Source: Clostridia bacterium (lineage in GTDB: Bacteria > Bacillota > Clostridia > Peptostreptococcales > Anaerovoracaceae). Taken from it: a stretch of DNA of 8,164 bases. The stretch spans positions 1 to 8,164 of the forward strand of contig BNUG01000075.1 in assembly GCA_025997195.1 (NCBI GenBank), written 5' to 3'. The notes beneath the pieces are model-generated. The model was not told where the DNA came from and searched no databases. It saw only the letters and a list, made by a program, of their open reading frames with translations. Below are positions 6,551 to 8,164 of the stretch, piece by piece. Within the stretch, counting starts at the first letter, position 1, and the number at the start of each line of letters is the position of its first letter. Position numbers and translations under genes: made by a program.

Positions 6551-7432
6551 TTAGCGCCCCTCTGTGATTATAATCGCGTTATAAACAGTAAACGCGTCGT
6601 CAATATGCAATTCTTCGGTTTTGCTGCCTCCGTAAGTATCGCGACCTAAACCGCCGGGTGCGCTTAGCGGTGGCGATAATTCCTGACTGTCGTTTACGGC
6701 TTTTGCGCCGCAAGTAACCAAGATGAATTGTCTGGCGCCTTTTTCCGCTATGCTTGCAAGACAGAGTCCCGCTTCGTTCGTGCTACCTGTTTTGCCGCCG
6801 AGAATTGTGCCGCCGTTAAACTCCGGGCTCTCCATTTCTGAAAACAAGGTGCTGAGAAACGAAATTCCTTCTGCGTTAAGATTTGTCGGCTTTGCGGTGT
6901 ATCTTTGCGCCGTGAGGATTTTAAAAAAAATCTCGCTTTGAATGGCATATTCCAAAAGCACGGAAATGTCCCTCGCTGTGGAATATTGGTCGTTATTATG
7001 AAGCCCCGTCATGTTTGTAAACAGTAAATCAATGGCGCGAACTTTTTCTCCCGGAGAAAATCCCGCCATTGACGCGTTCGCGCTGTACAGAGGGTTGAAT
7101 ATTTCTTCCCTCAACGTGACAAGCTCGTCAAGGTCGCTGATGTTTTCGAGCGCAACGATGGCTGTCATTATTTTTGCGAGTGACGCCGGATAAATCCGTT
7201 CGTCACTCTTAATGTCAAGCAATACGTCGAGGTTTTCGTTTCGTTCCACCAGCAAAACATTGCTGCTGTTCAGAGATAAGTCGCCAGCGACTTTTGATGT
7301 CACCGGAGTCTGAATTACACTACCGTTAACGTCAACAGATTCCGGTGAGCGTTGTGTTAGTAATGCCATACCCAATATCGCTATCAACACGAGTACCACA
7401 GTGAAAATGCCTGCATTAAACTTTTTGCTCAT
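6551..7432 (-). CDS. S11-type D-Ala-D-Ala carboxypeptidase with internal deletion of the SxN region
   Basis: A 293-residue penicillin-binding-protein-like peptidase that would trim the terminal D-Ala of peptidoglycan precursors outside the membrane. Residues 10-26 are a membrane anchor or uncleaved signal; a linker runs to about 52. SxxK is present as S84-L-A-K87 in YPASLAKIMTA, and KTG as K214-T215-G216 in LGGKTGSTNEAG. Family members have, after PGEKVxxxDLL, about 45 residues carrying the SxN (or SGA) motif and an MNxKAxxLGMxxTHF helix before the TGLHxxxHYSTARD segment. Here PGEKVRAIDLLF (127-138) runs straight into TNMTGLHNNDQYSTARD (139-155), so that block is missing without a frameshift (junction about 7018/7019). 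Activity is therefore doubtful. The start ATG has GGGAGG 7 bases upstream. The gene lies between a VanS-like kinase and a VanZ-like gene, as S11 'VanY-like' enzymes do in glycopeptide-response clusters. The missing block is judged from family memory, not from an alignment. Confidence 0.87.
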   Translation of the reverse strand: MSKKFNAGIFTVVLVLIAILGMALLTQRSPESVDVNGSVIQTPVTSKVAGDLSLNSSNVLLVERNENLDVLLDIKSDERIYPASLAKIMTAIVALENISDLDELVTLREEIFNPLYSANASMAGFSPGEKVRAIDLLFTNMTGLHNNDQYSTARDISVLLEYAIQSEIFFKILTAQRYTAKPTNLNAEGISFLSTLFSEMESPEFNGGTILGGKTGSTNEAGLCLASIAEKGARQFILVTCGAKAVNDSQELSPPLSAPGGLGRDTYGGSKTEELHIDDAFTVYNAIIITEGR

Positions 7433-7439
7433 GTAAAAA

Positions 7440-7462
7440 CCTCCCTGTGTTTAATTACACAG
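7440..7462 (-). promoter_or_regulatory. Leader hairpin abutting the carboxypeptidase ribosome site
   Basis: CTGTGT (7445-7450) and ACACAG (7457-7462) form a 6-bp perfect stem with a 6-base AT loop. On the transcribed minus strand its 3' arm runs directly into the GGGAGG ribosome site (7445-7440), which ends 7 bases before ATG 7432. The stem does not bury the ribosome site and is short, so a regulatory effect is uncertain. Confidence 0.3.
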
Positions 7463-7492
7463 AGAGATTACTAAATCAATTTAAAGATTATC

Positions 7493-7519
7493 TGTAGCCT
7501 GTCTGTAGATTGTATGTAG
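7493..7519 (-). promoter_or_regulatory. Candidate VanR/OmpR-type operator: three CTACA repeats, 11-bp period
   Basis: On the minus strand CTACA occurs three times, at 7519-7515, 7508-7504 and 7497-7493, each exactly 11 bp apart. Two copies extend to CTACAG. Tandem direct repeats with an 11-bp period are the classic site layout for OmpR/PhoB-family regulators, the family of VanR, partner of VanS kinases. The array fills the gap between the kinase stop (7526-7528) and the carboxypeptidase start, so it would control the peptidase and VanZ-like genes. The proximal repeat may stand in for a -35 box, with a weak -10 such as TTAGTA at 7474-7469; a GATAAT (7492-7487) overlapping the last repeat is an alternative. 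Confidence 0.55.
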
Positions 7520-7525
7520 CTGTTA

Positions 7526-8164
7526 CTACGCTTTCGGAAATTCCAGCCAAAACTGCACACCATCGGCTGTGTTTTCAAGAGCGAATTCCGCGCCCATTGC
7601 CGAGAGAGTTTTTTGTACTATTGTCAAACCCAAGCCGCTGTGACCACCTTTGCGGCTTCGTGCTTTATCTGCCCGGTAGAACGGGTCAAACAACTTCGGA
7701 AGAATATTTTCGTCTATCCTTGTGTTTGTATTCAGTACAAAAAGGCGGTGCTTGTCTAAAACGGCTTCACTCCGTATGCGTATCTCCGCGCCGCTCGGCG
7801 CGTTCTGCACTGCGTTCAAAATCACGTTGGATAAGACCTTTTTCAGCATATTTGAATCCGCCGAAACAACTGTTTCTTCGGGGATATTAACGCTTATTCG
7901 CTGCCCCGCCGCTTCCGCTAAAGTCGTACACGTGGGCAGAACCGACTGTATGGAATCGCTCAAATTAACTCGCTCCGAAGCGGGCACGATATTACCGTCA
8001 ATCAGGTTTACAAGCTCCAGTATCTCGGAAATCAGTGCGCCTTGTTCGTCCGTCAGCTTGATACATTCACGAAGGTATTTAGAATGGTCTTTGTAATCAC
8101 CGATATTTTCCAACATTCCCTCTAAAATAACCCCGGTTGCGGCAAGAGGCGTTTTCAGCTCGTG
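7526..8164 (-). CDS. VanS-like sensor histidine kinase, N-terminal part outside window
   Basis: The visible 212 residues begin, by chance, at the phosphoacceptor His: HELKTPLAATGVILEGM, followed by a dimerisation helix with NIGDYKDHSKYLRECI, a pattern seen in VanS-type kinases of the VanG group. The ATPase domain has an N box SNVILNAVQNAP (catalytic Asn near visible residue 117), an F box LFDPFYRADKARSR and a G2 box GGHSGLGLTIV. The G1 region reads VLNTNTRIDENILP, as in VanS proteins where the usual DxGxG is replaced by an ENTG-like form; here the Gly of that form is Asn. The stop TAG is at 7526-7528. The sensor, membrane segments and start lie beyond 8164, where the partner VanR-like regulator gene is also expected. 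An internal ATG at 8116 opens a shorter frame but would drop the phosphoacceptor, so it is not the start. The kinase probably controls the following peptidase and VanZ-like genes through the CTACA repeats. Confidence 0.9.
   Translation of the reverse strand, partial: HELKTPLAATGVILEGMLENIGDYKDHSKYLRECIKLTDEQGALISEILELVNLIDGNIVPASERVNLSDSIQSVLPTCTTLAEAAGQRISVNIPEETVVSADSNMLKKVLSNVILNAVQNAPSGAEIRIRSEAVLDKHRLFVLNTNTRIDENILPKLFDPFYRADKARSRKGGHSGLGLTIVQKTLSAMGAEFALENTADGVQFWLEFPKA

Overview
The window looks like a piece of a Bacillota (probably Clostridia) chromosome. The reasons are strong AGGAGG-type ribosome binding sites, an ALTAWA-type signal peptide on a surface protein, AgrC/LytTR-type two-component proteins, and a VanS/S11-peptidase/VanZ gene set. 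Hand counts on two sampled 60-base lines give about 58% G+C in the left part (4561-4620) and about 40% in the right part (6121-6180), so the window may join two blocks of different history. I found no rRNA, tRNA, CRISPR array or intact mobile element.

Left block. A very glycine-rich secreted surface protein is read leftwards from 1692 and runs off the window. It has a signal peptide, a beta-rich module, about seven GAGIGGG-type repeats, a divergent InlB-B-like repeat, and the start of a second copy of the first module. Across a 273-bp divergent intergenic region, three rightward genes are packed with no gaps. They are a LytTR response regulator (1966-2688, apparently starting at a non-ATG codon), an exported membrane-anchored protein with 14 cysteines in 60 residues (2689-3921), and a 7TMR-DISM-like sensor kinase with an AgrC-type HDLRHH histidine box (3918-5861, ATGA overlap). 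The likely circuit is an extracytoplasmic signal, possibly sensed with help from the cysteine-rich protein, passed through kinase H460 to regulator D58 and then to LytTR DNA sites. A direct repeat with a 20-bp period upstream of the operon promoter is a candidate site. The divergent surface protein is a plausible target, but this is inference.

Middle. The 173-bp convergent gap (5862-6034) carries a perfect GC-only hairpin. It marks the boundary between the two blocks and probably ends transcription in both directions.

Right block, read leftwards. A VanS-like sensor kinase (only the part from the phosphoacceptor His onward is visible) is followed by an S11-type D-Ala-D-Ala carboxypeptidase and a VanZ-like membrane protein. 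This resembles the accessory part of glycopeptide-response clusters. Three CTACA repeats with exact 11-bp spacing lie just upstream of the carboxypeptidase, as expected for an OmpR/VanR-type regulator. The carboxypeptidase keeps SxxK and KTG but appears to have lost, in frame, the segment that should carry the SxN motif, so its catalytic competence is doubtful.
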